Part shown: one piece after another, positions 9,744 through 18,254 of the stretch
Numbering within the stretch: the first letter of the stretch is position 1
Layout of the letters: each line of letters opens with the position of its first letter
Source: Martelella radicis
GTDB lineage: Bacteria; Pseudomonadota; Alphaproteobacteria; Rhizobiales; Rhizobiaceae
DNA length: 64,000 bases
Assembly (NCBI RefSeq): GCF_014196625.1
Contig: NZ_JACIDZ010000015.1
Location: 1 to 64,000 of the forward strand
Direction: 5' to 3'
Position numbers and translations under genes: made by a program
The notes under the pieces: generated by a model
What the model was told of the DNA's origin: nothing
Databases searched by the model: none
The model's input: the letters and a program-made list of their open reading frames with translations, nothing else

Positions 9744-10220
9744 ATGAAACTCAATGAAATCAAGGACCGCGAAGGCGCAACGCATTCGAAGAAGCGCGTC
9801 GGCCGTGGCATCGGCTCGGGCACCGGCAAGACCGGCGGCCGCGGCGTCAAGGGTCAGAAGTCGCGTTCGGGCGTTGCCATTAACGGTTTCGAAGGCGGCC
9901 AGATGCCCATCTACCGCCGTCTGCCGAAGCGTGGCTTCACCAACATCTTCGCCAAGGACTTCGTCGAAGTCTCGCTCGGCCGCCTGCAGGCCGCCGTCGA
10001 TGCCAAGAAGCTGGATGCGAAGACCACGGTGACCGCCGAAGTGCTGAAGGAAGCCGGCGTGATTCGCCGCGTTAAGGACGGTGTCCGCATCCTCTCCGAC
10101 GGCGAACTGAAGGCGAAGCTCAAGCTCGAGGTTGCCGGGGCTTCCAAGCCCGCGATCGAGAAGATCGAAAAGGCCGGCGGTTCGATAACCGTTCTGGCTG
10201 GCGCCAAGAACGCTGAGTAA
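9744..10220 (+). CDS. rplO: 50S ribosomal protein L15
   Basis: This 158-residue L15 starts [20 protein letters not shown], followed by the glycine/arginine-rich extension ([20 protein letters not shown]) that reaches into 23S rRNA. It is the last ribosomal protein before secY. A terminator-like hairpin follows at 10243-10273. Confidence 0.98.
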   Translation: MKLNEIKDREGATHSKKRVGRGIGSGTGKTGGRGVKGQKSRSGVAINGFEGGQMPIYRRLPKRGFTNIFAKDFVEVSLGRLQAAVDAKKLDAKTTVTAEVLKEAGVIRRVKDGVRILSDGELKAKLKLEVAGASKPAIEKIEKAGGSITVLAGAKNAE

Positions 10221-10242
10221 AAGCGCTGATTTGAAAAATGAT

Positions 10243-10273
10243 CGCCCGGAGTGCTTCACACCGGGCGTTTTTT
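10243..10273 (+). terminator. Intrinsic terminator between rplO and secY
   Basis: CGCCCGG (10243-10249) and CCGGGCG (10261-10267) form a stem with an 11-base loop, followed by six T residues (10268-10273). This is a textbook intrinsic terminator placed within the usual spc transcript, so secY-adk may depend partly on a promoter in the 168 bp after it. Confidence 0.75.
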
Positions 10274-10441
10274 CTTCCATATGTGCCTCGACCACCGGCC
10301 GGCCCCGATCGTTCGTGTCCTGCGGGTGGTTTGTCGCGAATGCCGATGAGCGCCTTTTGCGGGCAGCGCGTCGGCTGACGTGATCTGGCACTTAATCGCA
10401 TCGGGCGCCTGTGGCGGCCGTGCGGCGACGCGGAGATACGC

Positions 10442-11779
10442 ATGGCTTCTGCAGCGGAACAACTTGCATCCAATCTCAATTTCTCGACCTTCGCGAAGGC
10501 GACGGATCTGAAGAAGCGAATCTGGTTTACGCTTCTCGCTCTCCTCGTCTACCGGCTCGGCACGCATATTCCGCTTCCCGGCATCAATCTTGATGCCTAT
10601 GCGCAGGCTTTCCAGGGCCAGTCCGAAGGCATTCTGGGCATGTTCAACATGTTCTCGGGCGGCGCGGTGCAGCGCATGGCGATCTTCGCGCTCGGCATCA
10701 TGCCCTATATTTCGGCCTCCATCATCGTGCAGCTTCTGACGGCCGTGGTGCCGTCGCTCGAAGCGCTGAAGAAGGAAGGCGAACAGGGCCGCAAGATCAT
10801 CAACCAGTACACGCGCTACGGCACGGTCGTGCTTGCGACAGCGCAGGCCTACGGCATCGCCATCGGGCTGCAGTCGGGCAACAATCTCGTCACCGATCCG
10901 GGCTGGTTCTTCATCTTCTCGACCGTCATCACGCTGGTCGGCGGCACGATGTTCCTGATGTGGCTCGGCGAGCAGATCACTTCGCGCGGCATCGGCAACG
11001 GCATCTCGCTGATCATCTTCTCCGGCATCGTCGCCGGCCTTCCGGCCGCTGTCGGCAACCTGCTGGAACTGTCGCGCGTCGGCTCGATCTCTGCCTTCGT
11101 CGCCGTCGGCATCCTTGTCGTCGTCGTCGCCATCTTTGCGCTGATCGTCTTCGTCGAGCGCGCCCAGCGCCGGCTTCTGATCCAGTATCCGAAGCGTCAG
11201 GTCGGCAATCGCATGTTCCAGGGCGATACCTCGCACCTGCCGCTGAAGCTCAATACCTCGGGCGTCATTCCCGCGATCTTCGCCTCCTCGCTGCTGCTTC
11301 TGCCGGCGACGCTTGCCGGGTTCTCCTCGAACGAGCTTCCGAGCTGGGCAACGGCCATCATCGCATCGCTCGGCCATGGCCAGGCGCTCTACATGGTGGC
11401 CTATGGCGCGCTGATCGCGTTCTTCGCATTCTTCTACACCGCGATCGTCTTCAATCCGAAGGAGACCGCGGACAATCTGAAGCGGCATGGCGGTTTCATT
11501 CCGGGCATCCGTCCGGGCGAGCGCACGGCCGAGTACATAGACTATGTTCTGACTCGCATTACCGTGGTCGGTGCGATCTATCTGGTGTTCGTGTGCATCC
11601 TGCCGGAGATCCTGGTGGCGCGCACGGGCGTTTCGCTGGCGCTGGGGGGCACGTCGCTTCTCATCATCGTCAGTGTCACGCTGGACACCGTTTCGCAGAT
11701 ACAGGGACATCTGATCGCCCAGCAGTATGAAGGGCTGATCAAGAAATCGAAATTGCGGGGAGGAAAGAGGGGACGATGA
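10442..11779 (+). CDS. secY: Protein translocase channel subunit SecY
   Basis: This 445-residue integral membrane protein is the SecYEG channel subunit that moves unfolded proteins across, or into, the inner membrane. About ten hydrophobic helices are seen, starting with [20 protein letters not shown] and including the plug-region segment [20 protein letters not shown]. The cytoplasmic loop [13 protein letters not shown] is present. The stop overlaps the adk ATG by four bases. Confidence 0.97.
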   Translation: MASAAEQLASNLNFSTFAKATDLKKRIWFTLLALLVYRLGTHIPLPGINLDAYAQAFQGQSEGILGMFNMFSGGAVQRMAIFALGIMPYISASIIVQLLTAVVPSLEALKKEGEQGRKIINQYTRYGTVVLATAQAYGIAIGLQSGNNLVTDPGWFFIFSTVITLVGGTMFLMWLGEQITSRGIGNGISLIIFSGIVAGLPAAVGNLLELSRVGSISAFVAVGILVVVVAIFALIVFVERAQRRLLIQYPKRQVGNRMFQGDTSHLPLKLNTSGVIPAIFASSLLLLPATLAGFSSNELPSWATAIIASLGHGQALYMVAYGALIAFFAFFYTAIVFNPKETADNLKRHGGFIPGIRPGERTAEYIDYVLTRITVVGAIYLVFVCILPEILVARTGVSLALGGTSLLIIVSVTLDTVSQIQGHLIAQQYEGLIKKSKLRGGKRGR

Positions 11780-12426
11780 GACTTATACTTCTGGGACCGC
11801 CGGGCGCCGGCAAGGGAACGCAGGCGCAGCGTATCGTCGCCAATCACGGCATTCCGCAGCTATCGACGGGCGACATGCTGCGTGCCGCCGTTGCCGCCGA
11901 GACCGAGGTCGGCAAGAAGGCCAAGGCTGTCATGGACGCCGGCGGCCTCGTCTCCGACGATATCGTGATTGCCATCGTGTCGGAACGAATCGATCAGGAC
12001 GACTGCAAGGACGGCTTCATTCTCGATGGTTTCCCGCGCACGCTGGTGCAGGCGGATGCCACCGAGAAGATGCTTTCCGCAAAGGGCATCGAACTGGACG
12101 CGGTGATCGAGATCCAGGTGGATGACGAGACGCTGACGGAACGAATCGCCGGTCGCTATAGCTGCGCCAAATGCGGCACGGGCTATCACGACGAGTTCCA
12201 CAAACCGAAGGTGGGCGGCGTCTGCGACAAGTGCGGCTCGACCGAGTTCAAGCGGCGTCCGGACGACAACCGCGAGACGGTCGAGAAGCGCCTGAAGGCC
12301 TATTACAAGGAAACGGCGCCGCTGATCGGCTATTACTATGCCAAGAACAAGCTGTCCTCGGTTGACGGCATGGCCGACATGGACACCGTGACCGCCAGCA
12401 TCGAGAAGGTTCTGGCGAAGGTCTGA
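11776..12426 (+). CDS. adk: Adenylate kinase, long form with Cys4 LID
   Basis: This 216-residue cytoplasmic enzyme interconverts ATP + AMP and 2 ADP. The P-loop is [12 protein letters not shown] (residues 7-18), and the AMP-binding region includes [10 protein letters not shown]. The LID (about residues 130-160) carries CAKC and CDKC pairs 16 residues apart, which predicts a structural zinc site. E. coli Adk has no such site. It is translationally coupled to secY (ATGA). Confidence 0.97.
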   Translation: MRLILLGPPGAGKGTQAQRIVANHGIPQLSTGDMLRAAVAAETEVGKKAKAVMDAGGLVSDDIVIAIVSERIDQDDCKDGFILDGFPRTLVQADATEKMLSAKGIELDAVIEIQVDDETLTERIAGRYSCAKCGTGYHDEFHKPKVGGVCDKCGSTEFKRRPDDNRETVEKRLKAYYKETAPLIGYYYAKNKLSSVDGMADMDTVTASIEKVLAKV

Positions 12427-12742
12427 TTTTGCCGCAAGGCTGCTGCCTAACGCAGGAGCCGAGCGGCAAACACGATTTGGAGGCGTCCGGCTGTCCTCAC
12501 GGGCTTCGGACGTCATAAAAGTGAAGGAAGCGGTTGCATTCAGATGCAGTTTCCGCTATGAGCGCTCCAACTCGCGACATGGGGCAAAACGGTTAAAGTC
12601 CTTTTTTGAAATTAAACAGGACGTGTTTTGCCACGGGTTTTTGTTGCGGCAGAGCTATTTGAGGCGACGCGTTCGCCTGCAAGAAACCGGTAAGTGCCCG
12701 AGCAGGGCAAACTGCCCTTTAAGATACTTAAGGAGAATCGGC
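12427..12742 (+). promoter_or_regulatory. Highly structured 316-bp leader between adk and rpsM
   Basis: The spacer has five successive pairable elements. The first is a long hairpin at 12428-12470 (TTTGCCGC/GCGGCAAA, with inner GGCT/AGCC and CTGC/GCAG stems). The others are CGTCCG/CGGACG at 12484-12512, GGCAAAAC/GTTTTGCC at 12583-12632 (enclosing GTCC/GGAC), AGGCGA/TCGCCT at 12662-12678, and AGGGCA/TGCCCT at 12704-12718. A frame open from 12521 runs into rpsM but does not resemble S13. A weak promoter-like TTGCAT (12534)-17-TATGAG (12557) is present. Most likely this is the untranslated leader of the rpsM-rpsK-rpoA-rplQ unit. Confidence 0.55.
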
Positions 12743-13111
12743 GTGGCTCGTATTGCTGGCGTCAACATCCCGACTGCCAAGCGCGTTGTCATCGCGCTGC
12801 AGTATATTCACGGGATCGGACCGAAATTCGCTCAGGACATCTGCGCGGCAGCTAACATTCCGGCAGAGCGCCGGGTGCATGAGCTGACAGATGCGGAAGT
12901 TCTGTCGATCCGTGAGCAGATCGACCGTGACTACATGGTTGAAGGTGACCTGCGTCGCGAGAACTCGATGAACATCAAGCGCCTGATGGACCTTGGTTGC
13001 TACCGTGGCCTGCGCCACCGTCGTGGCCTTCCGGTTCACGGCCAGCGCACGCACACCAATGCCCGTACCCGCAAGGGCCCGGCAAAGGCGATTGCAGGCA
13101 AGAAGAAGTAA
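12743..13111 (+). CDS. rpsM: 30S ribosomal protein S13 (GTG start)
   Basis: This 122-residue S13 starts at a GTG (12743), giving [20 protein letters not shown], with AAGGAG (12730-12735) upstream. S13 forms the A-site finger bridge between subunits. The basic C-terminal tail [20 protein letters not shown] is intact. It is the first gene of the alpha block and is preceded by a long structured spacer. Confidence 0.97.
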   Translation: MARIAGVNIPTAKRVVIALQYIHGIGPKFAQDICAAANIPAERRVHELTDAEVLSIREQIDRDYMVEGDLRRENSMNIKRLMDLGCYRGLRHRRGLPVHGQRTHTNARTRKGPAKAIAGKKK

Positions 13112-13138
13112 TTCACGGAATATTTTCATTCCGGAACA

Positions 13139-13160
13139 AGCCGGCGGTTTCACGCCGGCT
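13139..13160 (+). terminator. GC-rich hairpin between rpsM and rpsK
   Basis: AGCCGGCG (13139-13146) pairs with CGCCGGCT (13153-13160) around a six-base loop, and only TTCTG follows. A second weaker stem, CGGAAT/ATTCCG, lies at 13116-13133. This is probably an attenuator or processing site, because rpsK must be expressed with rpsM. Confidence 0.45.
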
Positions 13161-13249
13161 TTCTGCGTAATTGATTGGGGCCTTGCAAAGGGTCCCGTCG
13201 GTGGAGCCGCTGGGACTACGGCGGTGAAGAGATCAACGAAAGGGAAGTC

Positions 13250-13639
13250 ATGGCCAAGGAAGCCACCCGCGTTCGCCGCCGCGAGCGCAAGAATATCTCG
13301 TCGGGCGTTGCCCACGTCAATTCGTCGTTCAACAACACGATGATCACCATCACGGATGCACAGGGCAACGCAATTGCCTGGTCGTCCGCCGGTGCCAAGG
13401 GCTTCAAGGGTTCGCGCAAGTCGACCCCGTTTGCCGCTCAGATCGCTGCCGAAGACTGCGCCAAGAAGGCTCAGGAACACGGCATGAAGTCGCTGGAAGT
13501 CGAAGTTTGCGGTCCCGGTTCCGGTCGCGAATCGGCTCTGCGCGCGCTCCAGGCTGCCGGTTTCGTCATCACCTCGATCCGCGATGTGACGCCGATCCCG
13601 CACAATGGTTGCCGCCCGCGCAAGAAGCGCCGCGTTTAA
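13250..13639 (+). CDS. rpsK: 30S ribosomal protein S11
   Basis: This 129-residue S11 starts [20 protein letters not shown] and contains [16 protein letters not shown] and the C-terminal [16 protein letters not shown], the family signature. S11 lines the mRNA exit channel on the platform. The frame is open upstream to 13175, but only the ATG at 13250 fits the family. Confidence 0.98.
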   Translation: MAKEATRVRRRERKNISSGVAHVNSSFNNTMITITDAQGNAIAWSSAGAKGFKGSRKSTPFAAQIAAEDCAKKAQEHGMKSLEVEVCGPGSGRESALRALQAAGFVITSIRDVTPIPHNGCRPRKKRRV

Positions 13640-13737
13640 TCGTCTGTCATTTTGCTCCGGCGTCTCAGCAATGAAGCGCTGGTTCTACGAAGCTCGGCCG
13701 TCACGATTGGATAGTGCGGCGAACGAAAGGTAGAAAC

Positions 13738-14748
13738 ATGATCCAGAAAAACTGGCAGGAATTGATCAAGCCCTCGAAGGTGGAGTTCACCTCCAGCGGG
13801 GCCAAGAAGGTGACGCTCGTCGCCGAACCGCTGGAACGCGGCTTCGGCCTGACGCTCGGCAACGCGCTGCGTCGCGTTCTGTTGTCGTCGCTGCGCGGCG
13901 CTGCCGTCACCGCCGTCCAGATCGACGGCGTGCTGCACGAATTCTCCTCGATCCCGGGCGTCCGCGAGGACGTGACGGACATCGTGCTGAACATCAAGGA
14001 AATCGCCATCCGCATGGAAGGCGATGAAGCCAAGCGCATGGTCGTGCGCAAGCAGGGCCCGGGCGTGGTGACTGCAGGCGACATCCAGACCGTTGGTGAC
14101 ATCGAGATCCTCAATCCGGGCCTCGTCATCTGCACGCTGGACGAAGCTGCTGAAATCCGCATGGAGTTCACGGTCAACAACGGCAAGGGCTACGTGCCGG
14201 CCGAGCGTAACCGCTCGGAAGACGCGCCGATCGGTCTCATCCCGGTCGACAGCCTGTACTCGCCGATCCGCAAGGTCTCCTACAAGGTCGAGAACACCCG
14301 TGAGGGCCAGGTTCTCGACTATGACAAGCTTCTGATGACGATCGAGACGGATGGTTCGGTCTCCGGTGAAGACGCGGTTGCCTTTGCAGCCCGCATTCTC
14401 CAGGACCAGCTTTCGGTCTTCGTCAACTTCGAGGAGCCGCAGAAGGATCAGGAAGAGGACGACGTCACCGAACTCGCCTTCAACCCGGCCCTTCTCAAGA
14501 AGGTCGACGAACTCGAGCTTTCGGTCCGTTCGGCCAACTGCCTGAAGAACGACAACATCGTCTATATCGGCGATCTCATCCAGAAGACCGAAGCCGAAAT
14601 GCTGCGTACGCCGAATTTCGGTCGGAAGTCTCTCAACGAGATCAAGGAAGTGCTGGCCTCCATGGGTCTGCATCTGGGCATGGAAGTGCCGGCCTGGCCG
14701 CCGGAAAATATCGAGGACCTCGCCAAGCGGTACGAGGATCAGTACTAA
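13738..14748 (+). CDS. rpoA: RNA polymerase alpha subunit
   Basis: This 336-residue protein has an N-terminal assembly domain, with the [20 protein letters not shown] motif at about residues 32-51, and a C-terminal DNA- and activator-binding domain containing [20 protein letters not shown]. The ATG at 13738 ([10 protein letters not shown]) is chosen over 13714 because it gives the rhizobial N-terminus. rpoA lies in the alpha block between rpsK and rplQ as usual. Confidence 0.98.
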   Translation: MIQKNWQELIKPSKVEFTSSGAKKVTLVAEPLERGFGLTLGNALRRVLLSSLRGAAVTAVQIDGVLHEFSSIPGVREDVTDIVLNIKEIAIRMEGDEAKRMVVRKQGPGVVTAGDIQTVGDIEILNPGLVICTLDEAAEIRMEFTVNNGKGYVPAERNRSEDAPIGLIPVDSLYSPIRKVSYKVENTREGQVLDYDKLLMTIETDGSVSGEDAVAFAARILQDQLSVFVNFEEPQKDQEEDDVTELAFNPALLKKVDELELSVRSANCLKNDNIVYIGDLIQKTEAEMLRTPNFGRKSLNEIKEVLASMGLHLGMEVPAWPPENIEDLAKRYEDQY

Positions 14749-14793
14749 CCAGTCATACTGCGGGCTCAAGCCTGCAAGTGAAGGAGAATAGCA

Positions 14794-15222
14794 ATGCGCC
14801 ATAAGAATGCAGGCCGCAAGCTGAACAGAACGGCAAGCCATCGCAAGGCGATGTTTGCCAACATGGCCGTCTCGCTCATCGTCCATGAGCAGATCGTCAC
14901 CACTCTGCCGAAGGCGAAGGAAATTCGCCCGATCGTCGAGAAGTTGATCACGCTCGGCAAGCGCGGCGATCTGCATGCTCGCCGTCAGGCGATCGCGCAG
15001 GTCAAGGATGTCGAAGCCGTCAAGAAGCTGTTTGACGTTCTGGCTTCCCGTTACGCCGAGCGTAACGGCGGCTACACCCGCATCATGAAGGCCGGCTTCC
15101 GCTACGGCGACAACGCCCCGCTCGCCGTCATCGAATTCGTTGACCGCGATGTGGATGCCAAGGGCGCAGCCGACAAGGCCCGCGTCGAGGCCGAAGCCGA
15201 TTCGGAAATGGAAGCCGCGTAA
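14794..15222 (+). CDS. rplQ: 50S ribosomal protein L17
   Basis: This 142-residue L17 starts [20 protein letters not shown], the universal N-terminus, and contains [20 protein letters not shown]. The acidic tail ([13 protein letters not shown]) is typical of alphaproteobacteria. It ends the superoperon, with a strong terminator 30 bp downstream. Confidence 0.98.
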   Translation: MRHKNAGRKLNRTASHRKAMFANMAVSLIVHEQIVTTLPKAKEIRPIVEKLITLGKRGDLHARRQAIAQVKDVEAVKKLFDVLASRYAERNGGYTRIMKAGFRYGDNAPLAVIEFVDRDVDAKGAADKARVEAEADSEMEAA

Positions 15223-15251
15223 AACGCGCTTTCATTGCCTGAGTATTGAAG

Positions 15252-15280
15252 AGCCGGGGGCGAAAGCCTCCGGCTTTTTT
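15252..15280 (+). terminator. Terminator of the ribosomal superoperon
   Basis: AGCCGG (15252-15257) pairs with CCGGCT (15270-15275), with GGC/GCC pairs and a GAAA tetraloop inside, followed by a T-run to 15280. It is a strong rho-independent terminator just after rplQ. Confidence 0.85.
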
Positions 15281-15750
15281 CGTTGAAACCTACGATTCGT
15301 TATTGCCGTCATGCCGACTTGATCCGTCTCGGTTCGGGTCATGCTCGGGCTCGACCCGAGTATCCGGGCCACTCGGAAAGCGCCGCCTGGATCCTCGGGT
15401 CGAGCCAGAGGATGACACCGAGAGGGACAGGAGCGTCTCAACCAAGTGTGCAGAAGGCCGAGAGCCGTTGATATGGTGAGGTCATAAAGCCACGGGTTTT
15501 GCTTGGGCACAGGAACCGTCTACCGCACATGTTTCAGCGAGACGACGATTGTAGACGTTATGATCACCCGCAGCGCCCATGAGATCCATTCGCCAAGGCG
15601 GACGGTTGTGCGCGTGCCTGGCGCTTGTCGCCGGCTGCTGTTTCCCTGCGGTGAAGCTGGGGAGGGCGATATTGGGCGGAAGCAGGGCGAGGCCGCTCAT
15701 GCTTCAGTGATGCAGGCAAGTGCGTTGGATGAATACCGTGCAGCCATAAT
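15281..15750. other. Gene-free spacer between rplQ and msrQ
   Basis: About 470 bp lie between convergent genes. It holds a palindromic repeat at 15338-15416 and no open frame that resembles a protein. Short frames on both strands lack ribosome-binding sites and family resemblance. Nothing else was recognised. Confidence 0.6.
15338..15416. repeat. Short mosaic palindromic repeat (GTCAT...ATGAC family)
   Basis: The element opens with GTCATGCTCGGGCTCGACCC, forming a hairpin, and closes with ATCCTCGGGTCGAGCCAGAG GATGAC, a second imperfect hairpin. The ends are inverted (GTCAT/ATGAC). It is a short version of the elements at 29831-29983 and 46627-46779 and resembles the intergenic mosaic elements known from rhizobia. 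Confidence 0.7.
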
Positions 15751-16410
15751 CTAACCGGCGCCGGCCGCCATTCGAGCCGCCTTCTTCCTCGCGCGCTTGC
15801 GCTCCATCAGCTTGGGGCGGAGGAGGCGGTAGCCAAGCAGCAGAACGCACGCTGCGATATAGAACATGATCTCCGGTCCGATGACCTTGCGGCCCATGGC
15901 GAAATGCAGCGTGCCGAGGGCGGCGATCACATAGACTAGCCTGTGAAGCCGGATCCAGTTCTGTTTCAGCGTGCGGATTGCCCAGTTGTTGGAGGTCAGC
16001 GCCAACGGGATGAGCAGCACGAGCGCGATCATGCCAAAGGTGATGAACGGCCGCTTGATGACGTCCTGGACCACGACGGAGAAATTCATCTGCTGGTCGA
16101 GCACCAGATAGACCAGGAAGTGAAAGCTCACATAATAGAAGCCGAGCAGGCCGAGCGCGCGGCGATAGCGCAAAAGGTTGATATCGGCGAGATCGCGCAG
16201 CGGGGTGACGCAGAGCGTGAGCAGGATGAAGCGCAGCGCCCAGATGCCGAGCAGGTGTTCGAAGGTCTTGACCGGATCGACGCCGAGATTGTTGGTCGCG
16301 CCGAGCCAGAAATACCATAACGCCGGGAGAAGCCCGACGGCATAGAGCGTCCAGACGGAGGCGGGCCGCCACCAGGCGGCGCCGGATGATTTGGCTTTGG
16401 TTCGGGCCAT
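15751..16410 (-). CDS. msrQ: MsrPQ system heme-binding membrane subunit MsrQ
   Basis: MsrQ is the inner-membrane b-type cytochrome that passes electrons from the respiratory chain to periplasmic MsrP. The protein has 219 residues from the ATG at 16410 (MARTKAKSSGAAWW) and about six hydrophobic helices. Histidine-bearing segments such as FYYVSFHFLVYLVL and LHRLVYVIAALGTLHFAMG fit heme ligation. A longer in-frame extension to 16587 overlaps msrP and does not look like protein. It lies 16 bp downstream of msrP, so the two are co-transcribed. Confidence 0.92.
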   Translation of the reverse strand: MARTKAKSSGAAWWRPASVWTLYAVGLLPALWYFWLGATNNLGVDPVKTFEHLLGIWALRFILLTLCVTPLRDLADINLLRYRRALGLLGFYYVSFHFLVYLVLDQQMNFSVVVQDVIKRPFITFGMIALVLLIPLALTSNNWAIRTLKQNWIRLHRLVYVIAALGTLHFAMGRKVIGPEIMFYIAACVLLLGYRLLRPKLMERKRARKKAARMAAGAG

Positions 16411-16426
16411 GTCTCGCTCTGCCGGC

Positions 16427-17410
16427 CTAGTAATACTTCGCCAGGTCCATGCCGGCGTAGAGGCTTGCCACCTCGTCGCCGTAACCGTTGAACATCTGCG
16501 TGTCGATGCGCTTGCCGCCGCCGAACAGGCCGCCGCCTTCGCCGATGACGCGCTCCGTGGCCTGGCTCCAGCGCGGATGCGGAACATTCGGGTTCACATT
16601 GGCGTAAAAGCCATATTCGCTCGGCTGCAGCAGGTTCCAGCTGTTGGGCGGCTGGGTATCCGTGAGCGTGATCTTCGTGATCGACTTGATGCCCTTGAAG
16701 CCGTATTTCCACGGCACCACAAGGCGCATCGGCGCGCCGGACTGGTTCAGCAGCGTCTTGCCATAAAGCCCGACGGCGATGATGGTGAGCGGGTGGTTGG
16801 CCTCATCGAGCCTGAGGCCCTCCACATAGGGCCACGGCATCGGCTGGCCGAAGCCGCTCTGGCCGGGCATTTCCTTCGGCCGCACCACGCCTTCGAAGGC
16901 GACATATTTGGCGGAACCGGTGGGTTCCGCCATGTCGAGGATCGATTTCAGGGGAATGCCGACCCAGGGAATGACCATCGACCAGGCTTCCACGCAGCGC
17001 ATGCGGTAGACGCGGTCTTCCAGCGGAAACTTGGTCATCAGCGTTTCGATATCGACGGTCTGCGGCTTCTGCACCATGCCGCCGATTTCGAAGGTCCAGG
17101 GGTAGGGCTTGAAGTTTTCGGAGTTCTTGAACGGATCGGCTTTGCCCGTGCCAAACTCGTAGAAATTATTGTAGTGGGTGATGTCCTCGAAGCTGGTTTC
17201 CGCGCGCTTCGGCTTGGGGAAGGGGCCGGGCACGGTCTTCAGCGCCTCGCCTTGGACAAGCGTTGCCGCGTTCGCTTCGCCGCTGCCGGCGCCCGTGACG
17301 AAGGTGGCGCCGGCTGCAAGGCCCGCGGCCAGAAGCGTGCGGCGCTTCAGATAGATGTGCTCCGGCGTGATTTCGGAGGCCGGAATGTGCGGCGGTTTGT
17401 ATGCTGGCAT
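16427..17410 (-). CDS. msrP: Protein-methionine-sulfoxide reductase catalytic subunit MsrP
   Basis: MsrP is a periplasmic molybdopterin enzyme that repairs oxidised methionine in envelope proteins. From the ATG at 17410 it has 327 residues. A GGGAGG site lies about nine bases upstream, so 17410 is preferred over 17434. The N-terminus shows a twin-arginine signal ([19 protein letters not shown], about residues 22-40). The segment [20 protein letters not shown] holds the cysteine expected to bind the molybdenum cofactor. It forms an operon with msrQ. Confidence 0.94.
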   Translation of the reverse strand: MPAYKPPHIPASEITPEHIYLKRRTLLAAGLAAGATFVTGAGSGEANAATLVQGEALKTVPGPFPKPKRAETSFEDITHYNNFYEFGTGKADPFKNSENFKPYPWTFEIGGMVQKPQTVDIETLMTKFPLEDRVYRMRCVEAWSMVIPWVGIPLKSILDMAEPTGSAKYVAFEGVVRPKEMPGQSGFGQPMPWPYVEGLRLDEANHPLTIIAVGLYGKTLLNQSGAPMRLVVPWKYGFKGIKSITKITLTDTQPPNSWNLLQPSEYGFYANVNPNVPHPRWSQATERVIGEGGGLFGGGKRIDTQMFNGYGDEVASLYAGMDLAKYY

Positions 17411-17559
17411 GATCTCTGCCTCCCGATTTGGCATTCATGACACTCTACGGTGAAAGATCGCCGATAGTTTCGCCCTTCACAATAAACATCTGAACCACGT
17501 TTTCGTGTGGTGCGTGTGAGTGGGGATTTATCCGAGATGATCAATTCCCGCCGCTGCTG

Positions 17560-17754
17560 TCAAAAGGCTTTGGGCAAACCTGCCTGCTTCAGGGTTTCGT
17601 TGGCAGTGTGCCGGGATTTTGTGCCGCTATCGACGGTGAAGTGCCGGTTGGTGATCGGGCTTCGCCAGATTTCGTGATCGCCTTTGCCGGGCCGGACGTA
17701 TTCGCATCCGGCCTCGGTCAGACGTTTCTTGAGTTCACGTAGATAGCCCGCCAT
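17560..17754 (-). CDS. hicA: HicA-family toxin (mRNA interferase)
   Basis: This 64-residue protein has the HicA fold pattern. It starts MAGYLRELKKRLTEAGCEYV and carries GKGDHEIW, with the expected catalytic histidine at position 27, and SRHTANETLKQAG near the end. HicA toxins have a dsRBD-like fold and cleave mRNA. Its start lies six bases after the stop of the upstream partner gene, as expected for a toxin-antitoxin pair with the antitoxin first. Activity is inferred from family only. Confidence 0.85.
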   Translation of the reverse strand: MAGYLRELKKRLTEAGCEYVRPGKGDHEIWRSPITNRHFTVDSGTKSRHTANETLKQAGLPKAF

Positions 17755-17760
17755 AACGCG

Positions 17761-18003
17761 CTAGAAGCTTGGGTTGGGCACTTTTGCCATGTGATCAGCC
17801 AGGATGTGGACGGAAATTTCTCTCGCGTCAAAAGCCAGTCCGTTCAATTCGATAAGATCGGAGATGGCGTTGACCACTTTGATGCGAAGCTGTTCCACTG
17901 TTTCCGCTTCAACGGCAAGCCCATCGATATCCGTGCTGCTTGCGACCCAAACATGTGCCTCGTCATCCCACATGGCCTGCACAGTGATCGAATCTCGCTT
18001 CAT
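17761..18003 (-). CDS. DUF1902/HicB-like antitoxin
   Basis: This 80-residue protein starts MKRDSITVQAMWDDEAHVWV and contains SSTDIDGLAVEAETVEQL, the partial RNase-H-like fold of HicB and DUF1902 proteins. No helix-turn-helix or ribbon-helix-helix DNA-binding tail is visible after it, unlike full HicB. It sits directly upstream of hicA, so it is the likely neutralising partner. How the pair is regulated cannot be told. Confidence 0.75.
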   Translation of the reverse strand: MKRDSITVQAMWDDEAHVWVASSTDIDGLAVEAETVEQLRIKVVNAISDLIELNGLAFDAREISVHILADHMAKVPNPSF

Positions 18004-18254
18004 CGCCCGCTCCCAAGCTTCTCAAGATAGGCATCTCAGCCGGAACTTTCGCACGAAATATGGGCCGTTGAAAGCAGATTGTCAGGTCGCGCTCAACCGT
18101 ACCGGAGAGTACCATTTTCGCCCCAAGCGATAGTGACAGGCCTCGTGAATTGCGTTACGACACAATCAACACGGCGGATTTTCGCCCGAAAAGGGCTGTA
18201 CGGAGAAGAGGAGCTCCCGTACTGACGCCCGATTTTTTTTGGAAAGGAAGACCC

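Noticed and set aside
10388-10405. TGGCAC-like sigma54 site before secY
   Set aside because: GG and GC are nine, not ten, bases apart, which sigma54 does not accept.
12521-12742. In-frame N-terminal extension of rpsM
   Set aside because: The extension does not resemble S13 and coincides with hairpins; the GTG at 12743 with AAGGAG gives the exact family N-terminus.
15246-15754. Short frames in the rplQ-msrQ spacer
   Set aside because: They overlap a terminator and a palindromic repeat and show no protein-like features.
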